Assembly (NCBI GenBank): GCA_016707485.1
Contig: JADJHN010000002.1
Span: forward strand, 868,001 to 932,000
Source: Lysobacterales bacterium
GTDB taxonomy: Bacteria > Pseudomonadota > Gammaproteobacteria > Xanthomonadales > Rhodanobacteraceae
Length of the DNA stretch: 64,000 bases
Direction: 5' to 3'
The translations under genes were made by a program, and so were the position numbers. The notes beneath the pieces are model-generated. The model saw nothing but the letters and a program-made list of their open reading frames with translations, had not been told where the DNA came from and searched no databases. Positions within the stretch are counted from its first letter, which is position 1; the number at the start of each line of letters is the position of its first letter. Positions 17,413 to 26,354 of this stretch are shown piece after piece.

Positions 17413-18383
17413 CGCCAGATGCCACAGGAGAAACTCCAGCCGACGCTGCCGCGCGGGCGAGCGCTGAATTTCGTGCCGACGTGCTGCACGGACTGGCGCA
17501 GACGCCGAAACGCATTCCCTCGAAGTATTTCTACGATGCGCGCGGTTCGCAATTGTTCGAAGAGATCTGCGCGCAACCGGAGTATTACCTGACCCGCACC
17601 GAACTGGCGATTCTCGAGGAAAACGCAGCCGCTATCGCCAGTGCGATCGGGCCGCGAGCCCTGCTTGTCGAGTACGGCAGCGGTGCCGGCATCAAGACGC
17701 GCCTGCTGCTCGATGCGCTCGACCAGCCGGTCGGCTATGTGCCGGTGGAGATTTCCCGGAGCGCGCTCGATGCCAGCATCGAGAACCTCAGCGAGGAGTT
17801 CCCCGAGGTCGACATGTTGCCGGTCAGCGCCGATTTCACCCGGCCGGTCGACCTGCCCGCGCCGGATCAGGCAGCGCGGCGCACCGTGGTGTTTTTCCCG
17901 GGATCGACGCTGGGCAACTTCGAGCAGCGCGAGGCGATCGGCCTGCTGCGCACGATGGCCATCGAAATGGGTCGTCAGGGTGCGGCGCTGGTCGGTATCG
18001 ATTTGCAGAAGGATCCGGCAATCCTCGAAGCCGCCTACAACGATGCCGCCGGGGTAACCCGTGAATTCACCCTCAACCTGCTGACGCGGATCAATCGCGA
18101 GCTGCAGGCCGATTTCCAGCTGCACGAGTTCGAACATGGCGCCCGCTACAACGCGCAGGCCGGGCGCATCGAGACGCATGTCGTCAGCCGCATCGACCAG
18201 GTCGTGGCGATTGGCGCGCATCGTTTTGCCTTCGCCGCGGGCGAGGCGATGCTGGTCGAATACAGTTGCAAGTACGCCCCGGAGGATTTCGCCGCGATGG
18301 CGGCCAGGGCCGGCCTGCGCGTGGTGCGGAGCTGGAGCGATTCCCGGCGGTGGTTTGCCGTGCAGATGCTTGAACGCGCCTGA
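17409..18383 (+). CDS. egtD: Histidine N-alpha-trimethyltransferase EgtD
   Basis: SAM-dependent methyltransferase that makes hercynine from histidine, the first ergothioneine step (324 residues). Diagnostic stretches are IPSKYFYDARGSQLFEEIC, PEYYLTRTE, the SAM-binding VEYGSGAGIKTRLLL and FFPGSTLGNFE. Length matches mycobacterial EgtD (321). Translation is coupled to egtB through ATGA, so the pair forms a minimal ergothioneine operon. Confidence 0.96.
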   Translation: MTPDATGETPADAAARASAEFRADVLHGLAQTPKRIPSKYFYDARGSQLFEEICAQPEYYLTRTELAILEENAAAIASAIGPRALLVEYGSGAGIKTRLLLDALDQPVGYVPVEISRSALDASIENLSEEFPEVDMLPVSADFTRPVDLPAPDQAARRTVVFFPGSTLGNFEQREAIGLLRTMAIEMGRQGAALVGIDLQKDPAILEAAYNDAAGVTREFTLNLLTRINRELQADFQLHEFEHGARYNAQAGRIETHVVSRIDQVVAIGAHRFAFAAGEAMLVEYSCKYAPEDFAAMAARAGLRVVRSWSDSRRWFAVQMLERA

Positions 18384-19119
18384 TTCCGCCCAGCCGTCCG
18401 CCGACCCATGCGGCAGCAAGGCCTGTCCGATCCCGGCGACAGCTTCGACCACCTGGCCCTGCTGTTCTCGATCATCCGGTCTGGCGGTCACCGAGATCCC
18501 GCGGCGGTTCGGGCGCATGGCGCCGCTCCGCCAGTGGCTGCGCCCCTGCGCGCAGACATGCGGGCATCGTTCGCCCTGCGCGATCAAGCTGAATGGAGCG
18601 TCGGCATGTCTGCCATCGTGCTGGCTCCTGCCGGTGCCGACGCGAAATCGGGGTTCGGCGTGCACGGCGCCCAATTCGACAATGCGCGACCCTTTTGGTG
18701 CTGCTGGTCGCCATGATCGCGGTCAGCCTGGCCAAGGCCGTGGTTCCTGCCGGCCCCTGCCCGATCCGGAAAACATTGTTTTCCAGGATTTGCCGGTCCT
18801 CGCCGGATGCATCGCAGCGACAAGCCGAAACGATCGTTACCATAGGGCCACTGCCATCCTGGCGACCTTCCCGATCAGCGCCGGTGCGGTTATGTTGTGC
18901 AACCGGATTGGCTGATCGGGAGCCGGCAGCGGGATTCTGCCCGTGTTGGCAGGAGATGTGGTGCAAGGCTGGCGCATGTTGGCGCGATTCCTGCAACAAT
19001 TTGCGGGTGCCAGGTCGCGCGGACGCCGAAGGGCGGGCTTGGCGGCGGGAATGCCGTGACCAGCACGGGTGAATCCGGCGATATTGTTGCGCCGGGATTG
19101 AATGAAGGGGGAATAGCTT
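18384..19119. other. Long intergenic region, no supported gene
   Basis: About 735 bases follow egtD. Frames exist on both strands, but none shows recognisable motifs, a ribosome binding site with a family-like protein, or the codon pattern of its neighbours. One short stretch near 18698-18745 reads as a hydrophobic segment (TLLVLLVAMIAVSLAKAVV) and may be the relic of a lost membrane protein. The promoter of the 19120 gene should lie near its right end. Confidence 0.5.
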
Positions 19120-19629
19120 ATGCGTGACACCGACGTACCCAACAAGACCATGGCCGGACGGGCGGAAATCACCGCGCGCAAGCTGCATCTGAATCCGCGC
19201 CAGCGCACGGTCTTGATTGCCATCAACGGGCATCAGTCCATGCAGGAGTTGCGGAAACAGTTTCGGGTACTCGGCGATGTCGACGCCATTATCGGCGACC
19301 TGAGCGCCTCCGGCCTGCTCGAGGTTTCCGGCATGGCGGGCGCAACGCTGGCGTCACGCGGCACGCCGACACCTGCTGCAGCCAATGCATCTTCCGATGA
19401 ATCGCAGCTGCCACCGATCAGCCTGGTTCGCCAGTTCATGAACGAATCCAGCGTGGCCGCACTGGGCCTGCGTTCCTTCATGTTCACGCTCAAACTGGAA
19501 AAATGCTACAGCAAGGAGGAGTTGCTTGACCTGCTGCCTGAATACCAGCGCGTGCTCGGCAAGGCCAAGGACCCGGACTACGCCACGGCCATGACCCGCC
19601 AGGCAAAGGCCATGCTCGACGCGCTGTGA
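19120..19629 (+). CDS. Hypothetical protein with winged-helix-like N-terminus
   Basis: This 169-residue protein starts at ATG 19120, preceded by a strong AGGGGGA. Residues 15-75 look like a small helical or winged-helix domain (KLHLNPRQRTVLIAINGHQS, then MQELRKQF). An Ala/Thr/Pro-rich linker (about 83-100) joins it to a helical C-terminal domain ending in QAKAMLDAL. It is soluble, with no signal peptide. It lies 111 bases before a response regulator on the same strand and may belong to that regulon. I do not recognise the family. Confidence 0.8.
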   Translation: MRDTDVPNKTMAGRAEITARKLHLNPRQRTVLIAINGHQSMQELRKQFRVLGDVDAIIGDLSASGLLEVSGMAGATLASRGTPTPAAANASSDESQLPPISLVRQFMNESSVAALGLRSFMFTLKLEKCYSKEELLDLLPEYQRVLGKAKDPDYATAMTRQAKAMLDAL

Positions 19630-19740
19630 TGCGTGGGGCGGCAGTCGATCTGCCTGTCCGGCGAGACAGGACGGGGATTCGCCGCTCGCCGTGAAGGCAA
19701 CGTAGAGTAGTTGGCCACGTCCCGTCCGAATGGCGATGCC

Positions 19741-20439
19741 ATGAGCAATCCGCTGCCTCGCCTGTTGATTGTCGAGGATGATCCGACCATCGCCGGCAAC
19801 CTGTTTGCGTTCTTCGAGACGCGTAGCTTCGCCGTCGATGCCGCCTATGACGGGCGCACCGCGCTGCAGCGCCTGGCCAGCGCAAGCTTCGAGGCGGTCA
19901 TTCTCGATGTTGGACTGCCGGCAATCGATGGCCTCACCGTTCTGCATCGCCTGCGTAATGAGCTAGGCCTGGCCGTGCCGGTGCTTTTGCTGACCGCGCG
20001 CGACGAGATGGGCGACAAGCTGGCCGGCTTTGCCCATGGTGCCGACGACTACGTGACCAAACCTTTCGCCCTGGTCGAGATCGAGGCGCGGGTACGTGCT
20101 CTGCTCGCCCGCGCCAGCGGCCGCGTGGCAACGCCGACGCGGCAGTTCGACACGCTGCGCCTGGATTCGCGACGCCACCAGTTGCACGTCGGCACGGTTG
20201 CAGTGCGACTGACGCCAAAAGCCTGGAACCTCATCGAACTTCTGCTGCGCGACCCCGGTCGCGTAGTACCACGGGTCGAGCTCGAACACGCCTTGTGGGG
20301 TGACGATCCACCGGAAACCGATGCCCTGCGCAGCCAGATCCATCTGCTGCGCAAGGCGCTCGCCGAGGCCGGATTCCACGGCCTGGAAACCGTGCACGGC
20401 GTCGGCTTGCGCCTGGTCGCGGACAGCCATCGCGCATGA
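19741..20439 (+). CDS. OmpR-family response regulator
   Basis: This 232-residue protein has a receiver domain with acidic pair VEDD, phospho-acceptor Asp in VILDVGLPAIDG, Thr in LLLTARDE and Lys in YVTKPFAL. A winged-helix OmpR-type domain follows (LTPKAWNLIELLLRDPGRVV and a C-terminal TVHGVGLRLV). It overlaps its kinase by ATGA. The following envelope genes are the likely targets; the closest analogy is PmrA/QseB, but that is inference. Confidence 0.95.
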   Translation: MSNPLPRLLIVEDDPTIAGNLFAFFETRSFAVDAAYDGRTALQRLASASFEAVILDVGLPAIDGLTVLHRLRNELGLAVPVLLLTARDEMGDKLAGFAHGADDYVTKPFALVEIEARVRALLARASGRVATPTRQFDTLRLDSRRHQLHVGTVAVRLTPKAWNLIELLLRDPGRVVPRVELEHALWGDDPPETDALRSQIHLLRKALAEAGFHGLETVHGVGLRLVADSHRA

Positions 20440-21749
20440 GCAACACGCTGCTTTCGCGGGTCACCTGGGCGATGACGGCAACCGTCGCCTTGTTCGTCGG
20501 CCTGATGGCCGTGTTCGCCTTTTCCATCATGTACGAGCAGGAAGACGAGCTCGCCGACCAACTGGTGCAGATCGAGATGCATCGACTCATCGAGCGCATC
20601 GAAGCCGGCGAGTTCGACACCACGCGGCAACCGCTCGAAATCGGGCCGCGCACCGAGGCATGGCTGGCCGGCACCGCTGCCGATGCCACGATGCCTGCGC
20701 GGTTGCGCGGCTTGGCGGCCGGGCCGCACGAGATCGAGATCGGCGATCGCGTGCTGCATGCGATTGTCGCCGACTCCAGCGCCGGCCAGCTGACCCTGGT
20801 GTTCGATGCCACCGACAACGAGGAGCGCGTCAAGCGTTTCGGCTTGATCATGTTGCTGCTGTGGATCATCTGCCTGGCGGCCGGTTACTGGCTGGCGCGC
20901 GCCACTGCCGGCATCGTCGTCGGTCGCCTGCATGCGATTGCCGAGCGCATTGCCGAGTGGGACCCCGACGCCAGCACCCCGACCCTGCAACGCGCCGCAC
21001 GCAAGGACGAAGCCGGGCGCCTGCTCGAAGCCTTCAACCGCATGCAGGATCGGGTCGATCGATCCATTGCCCGCGAGCGTGAATTCGCCGCCAACCTGAG
21101 CCACGAGATCCGCACGCCACTGGCCGCCCTGCGCACGGATATCGAGATGATCAGCCTCGATGCACGCCTTGCGCCGGAGCAGCAACGGCGCTTCGAACGC
21201 ATGGCCCATGCGCTCGACGAGGTCGGCGCAACCATTGCCGCCGCGCGCGCGCTCAGCCGTCCGCGCGCGGCGCTGAAGCGCGAAGCCTTTGATCTCGGGG
21301 CGCTGATCGAGGAAGTCTGCGCGACCCTCGCCGCGCGCGCCGCCGCCGCCGGCCTGCATATCGTCAACGCGGTGCCGGCCGGCCATTTCCTGCACGCCGA
21401 TCGCTACGCCCTGCAGATTGTCCTGCGCAACCTCATCGGCAATGCCATCGATCATGCCGCGCCGGCCCGACTCGCGATTCGCCTTGAAGGCGAGGCGCTC
21501 ATCCTTGCCGACGACGGGCCCGGCATCGCCGCGGCGGAATTGCCCTTCGTCTTCGAACGCTTCCACCATGGCCGTCTGGTCGACCAGACCGGTACGGCAG
21601 AGGCGACGGACGCCGACCATGGCCTTGGCCTGGCCATTGCGCGCCGTGTCTGCGAACAGCAAGGCTGGCTGATCCGCGTCACCTCGGCGACATCCGCTGC
21701 GCAGCACGGCACGCGCTTCGAACTCGTCTTCGACGAGAATTCGACATGA
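20436..21749 (+). CDS. Sensor histidine kinase of EnvZ/PmrB type
   Basis: This 437-residue protein has two transmembrane helices (about 8-30 and 133-153) around a periplasmic sensor of roughly 100 residues. A HAMP region follows, then a HisKA domain with the phospho-acceptor His in LSHEIRTPLAALRTDIEM, an N-box (RNLIGNAIDHA), and ATP-lid motifs ADDGPGI and HGLGLAIA. It is the partner of the upstream regulator. The ligand is unknown. Confidence 0.94.
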   Translation: MSNTLLSRVTWAMTATVALFVGLMAVFAFSIMYEQEDELADQLVQIEMHRLIERIEAGEFDTTRQPLEIGPRTEAWLAGTAADATMPARLRGLAAGPHEIEIGDRVLHAIVADSSAGQLTLVFDATDNEERVKRFGLIMLLLWIICLAAGYWLARATAGIVVGRLHAIAERIAEWDPDASTPTLQRAARKDEAGRLLEAFNRMQDRVDRSIAREREFAANLSHEIRTPLAALRTDIEMISLDARLAPEQQRRFERMAHALDEVGATIAAARALSRPRAALKREAFDLGALIEEVCATLAARAAAAGLHIVNAVPAGHFLHADRYALQIVLRNLIGNAIDHAAPARLAIRLEGEALILADDGPGIAAAELPFVFERFHHGRLVDQTGTAEATDADHGLGLAIARRVCEQQGWLIRVTSATSAAQHGTRFELVFDENST

Positions 21750-21820
21750 TCGAAACGCGACTTCGACGCCGCCTTGTCTAATCTGGCGCGCTCAAATGGC
21801 AAACGGGAGTCGAATTGCGG

Positions 21821-23782
21821 ATGTCGGAAATGCACGTTTCGGATTGGCGTCAGGGGCCGGCGCGTTCGCCCTGGGGCCAATATCGGCACCTGATCCTGCT
21901 CTGGCTGCTGTTTCTCGCCACCTCGCTGGTCACGCGCATCGTGCTGGTGGCGGTCAGCCTGCAGGCCGGGCTCATCACGCCGGCCAACCTGCCGCGCGCA
22001 TTCGGTGCCGGGTTCCTGCTCGATGCGCTGGCCGGACTGTACCTGTGCCTGCCCATGGCCTTGTGGATCTGGTTGCTGCCGGCGCGCTGGTATTGCTCGC
22101 GCATTGGCCGCGCCATCCTTTACTTCGGCTTTGCCGCGACCGCTTTCGGCCTGCTCTACCTGATTGCCGCCGAGTATTTCTTTTTCGATGAGTTCAACGC
22201 GCGCTTCAACTACACGGCGGTCGAATACCTGATTTATCCGACCGAGGTGATCGGCAACATCCGCGATTCCTACCCGGTCGATCAGGTGCTCACGCTGTGC
22301 GCGATCGGTGGCCTGCTCGTTGTCTGGCTGTTGCGCCGACGCATTGGTGCAGGCTTCGGAGATCCGTTGCGCTTCACCCGCCGCAGCCTGGTCACCCTCG
22401 TCCTTGTCCTTCTCGCCGTGCTTTCGACGCGTGCCATCAGCCTGGAATCGATCCAGAGCGCACAGGAGAACCGCATTGTCGATGAAGTCGCGGCGAACGG
22501 CGTCTATTCGTTCTTCAGTGCCTTGCGCAATGCGCGCATCGACTACGCGCGCTACTACGCGACCTTGCCCGAGGCCGAGGCGGTGGCGCGCGTGCGCCGG
22601 TTGCTGCAGCAATCCAACACGCGCTGGCTGGCCGGGCCTGCCGATACGGGCAACCCGCTGGCGCGCGCGGTCGACAATTCCGACCTTGGAGCGCCCCGCA
22701 AGCGCCACGTCATCATCCTGTTCCAGGAGTCGATGGGCGCCGAATTCGTCGGCAGCCTCGGCGGCAAGGGCTGGACGCCGAACATCGATCGCATTGCCGC
22801 GAGCAGCCTCAGTTTCACGCACATGTATGCAAGCGGCACGCGTACCGTGCGTGGCATGGAGGCGTTGACGACCTCGCTGGCACCGGTGCCACCGGAATCC
22901 GTGGTCAAGCGCAGCGGCAACGAGAATCTCTTCAACCTGGCGACCATCGTCCGCCAGCAAGGCTATTCGCCCACCTTCATCTACGGCGGCTACGGCACCT
23001 TCGATGACATGAACTCCTACTATCGCGCGAATGGCTGGGGCGTGATCGATCGCACCGACATGCCGAAACCGAAGTTCGCCACCATCTGGGGCATCGCCGA
23101 CGAGGAGCTCTTCGACAACGCGCTGGCGGAGTTCGACCAGCAGGTTGCCCGCGGCGAGCGCGTCTTCTCGCTGGTCATGAGCACTTCCAACCACAAACCC
23201 TACCTGTTTCCCGAAGGTATCCCGGGGATCAAGGCCAAGGGCGGCGGGCGCGAGGCCGGAGTGCGCTATTCCGATTACGCGATTGGCCGGTTTTTTGACA
23301 AGTTGCAGGACAAACCCTGGTACAAGGACAGCCTGCTGGTCATAGCCGGCGACCACGGTGCGCGCGTCTACGGCCGCGCGCAGATCCCGGTATCCAACTA
23401 CACCATTCCCTTCATCGTGCACGCGCCGGGGATGATTCCGGCACAACGCATCGAGATCCTGGCCAGCCAGGTCGACATCGGTCCGACCGTGCTCGGCCTG
23501 CTGCACCTGAACTATGAATCCTGGCTGCCGGGACGTGACATCCTGCGCATGCAGCCGGGCGATGGTTACGCGATCTTCAACCACAACCGCAACGTGGCCA
23601 TGCTGCGCGATGGCGAGTTGGCCGTGCTGGGCTTCCGCAAGACCCTCGGCACCGAACGCTATGACGCGGCCAGTGACGAACTGACCACCTCGGCCAGCAA
23701 CGGCGAACTGGAACGCGACACCCAGGCCTTGTTCCAGTTGTCGTGGGAAATGTTTGCCGACGGTCGCCAGCGCGCAAAATGA
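21821..23782 (+). CDS. LtaS-like alkaline-phosphatase-superfamily membrane transferase/sulfatase
   Basis: From ATG 21821 this is a 653-residue protein (a TTG at 21815 is possible; GGGAG lies just upstream). Four to five N-terminal helices (up to about residue 215) are followed by a large periplasmic catalytic domain. The nucleophile is the Thr in ASGTRTVRGMEALTT, with metal ligands in FQES near the domain start and AGDHGAR. The family transfers phosphoglycerol or phosphoethanolamine groups onto envelope glycans or lipids. The substrate cannot be told from sequence. A PAP2 gene overlaps its end and a two-component pair precedes it. Confidence 0.9.
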   Translation: MSEMHVSDWRQGPARSPWGQYRHLILLWLLFLATSLVTRIVLVAVSLQAGLITPANLPRAFGAGFLLDALAGLYLCLPMALWIWLLPARWYCSRIGRAILYFGFAATAFGLLYLIAAEYFFFDEFNARFNYTAVEYLIYPTEVIGNIRDSYPVDQVLTLCAIGGLLVVWLLRRRIGAGFGDPLRFTRRSLVTLVLVLLAVLSTRAISLESIQSAQENRIVDEVAANGVYSFFSALRNARIDYARYYATLPEAEAVARVRRLLQQSNTRWLAGPADTGNPLARAVDNSDLGAPRKRHVIILFQESMGAEFVGSLGGKGWTPNIDRIAASSLSFTHMYASGTRTVRGMEALTTSLAPVPPESVVKRSGNENLFNLATIVRQQGYSPTFIYGGYGTFDDMNSYYRANGWGVIDRTDMPKPKFATIWGIADEELFDNALAEFDQQVARGERVFSLVMSTSNHKPYLFPEGIPGIKAKGGGREAGVRYSDYAIGRFFDKLQDKPWYKDSLLVIAGDHGARVYGRAQIPVSNYTIPFIVHAPGMIPAQRIEILASQVDIGPTVLGLLHLNYESWLPGRDILRMQPGDGYAIFNHNRNVAMLRDGELAVLGFRKTLGTERYDAASDELTTSASNGELERDTQALFQLSWEMFADGRQRAK

Positions 23783-24534
23783 GCGTCGCCACGCCCGCGC
23801 CCGTGCAGCGGGCCGGACTGGCGCGCTACCTGCTGGTCGAGGTGATCGCGATCAGCGCCTTGTTTGCCGCCGGCGCGCTGGTCCTGCGCGCATCCGGATG
23901 GGACCTGCGCATCGAGGATCTGTTCTACGATCCGCGCCTGCATGATTTCCGCCTGCGGCATTCGCCCTGGCTTGAATTGCTTGGCCACCAGTTGCTGCTG
24001 GCCGTGCCCATCGGCATCGGCCTGCTCGCCGGCATTGCCGCGCTTGCCGCGCCGCGCTTCGAGATCTTGCGTCCATGGCGCGGCGTGATGTGGGCCGTGC
24101 TGGCGTCGATCTGCATCGGCCCCTTGCTGATCGGCATCCTCAAGCAGGTCACCGCCGCGCATTGTCCATGGGACATCGTGCGCTACGGCGGCTATGCCGA
24201 CTACGTGCAGGACTGGTTCGTGCGTTCACGCGCCGACGCCGGTCGCTGCCTGCCCAACAGCCATGCCGGTGCCGGCTTCTCGCTGCTGGCCTTGTACTTT
24301 GCCGGCTGGGCCGGCGGTCACCGTGGCTGGCGCTGGTCGGGGCTTGCCATTGGTCTCCTTGCCGGCGTGCTTTTCGGCCTCGTGCGTACCGTGCAGGGGG
24401 CGCACTTCGCCAGTCATTCGCTGTGGTCGGCGGCCATCGACTGGCTGGTCGCCAGCCTCGTCTTCCTGCCGCTGATCTGCACCGCGACGCGCAAGGAGCC
24501 ACCCGTTCGCCTGGCTACGGGCGCGACCCGATGA
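23779..24534 (+). CDS. PAP2-family membrane phosphatase
   Basis: This 251-residue polytopic protein overlaps the LtaS-like gene by ATGA. PAP2 motifs are visible: KQVTAAHCPWD (motif 1), PNSHAGAGFSL (motif 2) and RTVQGAHFASHSLWSA (motif 3, with an Asp position replaced by Ser). Such enzymes remove phosphates from undecaprenyl-PP, lipid A or lipids. With the preceding transferase and regulator pair, a lipid A or osmolyte-glycan modification role is plausible. Confidence 0.9.
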   Translation: MSVATPAPVQRAGLARYLLVEVIAISALFAAGALVLRASGWDLRIEDLFYDPRLHDFRLRHSPWLELLGHQLLLAVPIGIGLLAGIAALAAPRFEILRPWRGVMWAVLASICIGPLLIGILKQVTAAHCPWDIVRYGGYADYVQDWFVRSRADAGRCLPNSHAGAGFSLLALYFAGWAGGHRGWRWSGLAIGLLAGVLFGLVRTVQGAHFASHSLWSAAIDWLVASLVFLPLICTATRKEPPVRLATGATR

Positions 24535-24555
24535 GGGCCGCAGCGACGACCGTGC

Positions 24556-25485
24556 TCAGGCCTGCGGTGGATGTGTCAGACCGTAATCGATGGCCGCACA
24601 TACGGCAGCGGCTTGTGCTGCATTGCATTGCCAGGGCGTCGCGCGCGGGCTGTCGGGGTAGACTTCGGTGGTTGTCGTGTACGCCGCGTTGGTGACGCCC
24701 GCGCACAGGCCAAGACGCTTGAATGCGTAGCGAATGACGCCGGGCGAGTACACGGTCGAACCGATGATCTCGCCGTTGGCGTCGGCCGGCGCAATATGCG
24801 TGACATGCGCCACCGCATCGATGATCGCCTGCTGGAATGCCGGCTGCGGCTTGTCTTCGTCGTCGACCAGATAGAAGCCGTCGGGAATCTCGCCAGGTTC
24901 GAAGGCGACGCCGTCGCGCGCGGCCAGTGCCGGGCGGAATTCGGATTCGTCGCTGTCGGTGGTCTCGTGCAGGTCGATATGCACGAGGACGCGATCGACC
25001 CACGGCGCCACGAGCTTCATCAGCGCGGCGGATTCCTGCGCCGGACTGTCGGTGCGGAACGAGCGGTTCGGATCGATCGCCTCGCGGTTCCAGCGATGGA
25101 TCACCTCGTAGGCCCAGGGACTCACGCAGGGTGCGACCAGCAGGTTGACCTTGCCGGCATAGGCGGCGGCGTGCTGGTCGAGGAACTGCAGGGCGCCATG
25201 CACGCCACTGGTTTCATAGCCGTGCACGCCACCGCTGACGAGGATGATCGGCAGCGCATCGTCCCAGGCATGGCTGCGCAGCGCCAGCAGCGGGTAGCGC
25301 CCGGGGTGATGATCGAGCTGGCCGTATTGCTCGACGTCAAACCGCGTGTGCAAGGCGTCGATCACCGCCAGTACCTCGTCGGCGTAGCTGCGCTTGAGCG
25401 ACTGCCGCGCCAGCCAGGCGGCTTTCTCGATCTCGCCCCACGGCGTGCCGGGCGTGCCGACTGGATAAGGTGCCGGATGGGTCAT
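24556..25485 (-). CDS. M14-type zinc hydrolase (AspA/AstE-like)
   Basis: This 309-residue protein from ATG 25485 is soluble. The zinc site is H and E in SGGVHGYETSGVHGAL plus a later His in HIDLHETTDSDE, as in the succinylglutamate desuccinylase/aspartoacylase and carboxypeptidase families. APCVSPWAYEVIHRWNRE and IDPNRSF are family-typical. The substrate is unknown; it may be an N-acyl amino acid or a peptide. It converges with the PAP2 gene, only 21 bases away. Confidence 0.85.
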   Translation of the reverse strand: MTHPAPYPVGTPGTPWGEIEKAAWLARQSLKRSYADEVLAVIDALHTRFDVEQYGQLDHHPGRYPLLALRSHAWDDALPIILVSGGVHGYETSGVHGALQFLDQHAAAYAGKVNLLVAPCVSPWAYEVIHRWNREAIDPNRSFRTDSPAQESAALMKLVAPWVDRVLVHIDLHETTDSDESEFRPALAARDGVAFEPGEIPDGFYLVDDEDKPQPAFQQAIIDAVAHVTHIAPADANGEIIGSTVYSPGVIRYAFKRLGLCAGVTNAAYTTTTEVYPDSPRATPWQCNAAQAAAVCAAIDYGLTHPPQA

Positions 25486-25679
25486 GGCGTCATGCACTCC
25501 GAGGATCAGCGGAATCGGGCAGCGAACTTTATCATCCCGTGCCCGATGCATCGGCGCGCACGCATGCGGGCGGCAAAGTCAGGTCAGCGATGCGTCCGGG
25601 TTCCCAATGCCCTCGGCTTGCGGCAAGGTAGCGGGCCCGGCCCGCGCTGTGCAGGTCGCATGCACGCGGAGATTCCGAC

Positions 25680-26306
25680 ATGACAATGCCTGGCTTGCCC
25701 ACGGCCGCACTGCTGGCACTGGCGACGCTTCTTGCCGCATGTGCGCAGCCGGCTGCAACCGCAGACACCGCCGTTCCGATGGCTGCAGCAAATGCGCACG
25801 ACGCGCAGCAGCAGTTCTTCGATGCCATCGCCCGTCGCTGCGGCGAGGCGTTCGGCGGACGCCTGGTCTCCACCGATGCCGCCGACGCGGACATGGCCGG
25901 CCAGACCATGGTCATGCACATCAGCAAATGCTCGGCCGACGAGATCCGCATCCCGTTCCATGTCGGCGACGACCGCTCACGCACCTGGGTGCTGAGTCGC
26001 GTCGCGCCGGGCCTGCGGCTGAAACATGATCATCGCCATGCAGATGGCAGCGAGGATGCGATCACCCGGTATGGCGGTGACACCGTCAAACCGGGCAGCG
26101 CGACGCGCCAGGAGTTTCCCGCCGACGCGCAGTCCATCGCCTTGTTCACCGCCAATGCCATGCAGGTGTCCAATGGCAATGTCTGGGCCGTGGAAGTGGA
26201 CGACAAACGCTTTGCCTATGAACTTCGTCGCCAGGGCCGCTGGTTCCGCGTCGAATTCGACTTGACCCATGCGCTTGCGCCGCCGCCTGCGGCCTGGGGC
26301 GCGTGA
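25680..26306 (+). CDS. Putative lipoprotein, unknown function
   Basis: This 208-residue protein has a signal peptide with lipobox LLAAC (Cys21). The mature part contains two Cys (RRCGEAFGGRLV and ISKCSADEIR) that may form a disulfide. Repeated mentions of HDHRHADGSEDAITRYGGDT and a beta-rich C-terminus suggest a small globular periplasmic domain. It has no recognised family. The ATG at 25680 is weakly supported by GGAGATTCCGAC upstream. Confidence 0.78.
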   Translation: MTMPGLPTAALLALATLLAACAQPAATADTAVPMAAANAHDAQQQFFDAIARRCGEAFGGRLVSTDAADADMAGQTMVMHISKCSADEIRIPFHVGDDRSRTWVLSRVAPGLRLKHDHRHADGSEDAITRYGGDTVKPGSATRQEFPADAQSIALFTANAMQVSNGNVWAVEVDDKRFAYELRRQGRWFRVEFDLTHALAPPPAAWGA

Positions 26307-26354
26307 AGCCTGCCTGCAGCGCGTCGATGCGTTGCCGTCACCGACGGCAGCTGC

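Noticed and set aside
18408..18716. Possible 102-residue protein after egtD
   Set aside because: No start signal or motif, and the composition is unlike the neighbours. At most a relic.
18472..19233. 253-codon minus-strand frame
   Set aside because: It overlaps the well-supported gene at 19120 and has no motif.
20049..21707. 552-codon minus-strand frame opposite the regulator and kinase pair
   Set aside because: It crosses two overlapping, clearly real genes on the other strand and shows no domain.
21452..23584. 710-codon minus-strand frame opposite the LtaS-like gene
   Set aside because: No recognisable motif and a skewed composition typical of antisense frames in GC-rich DNA.
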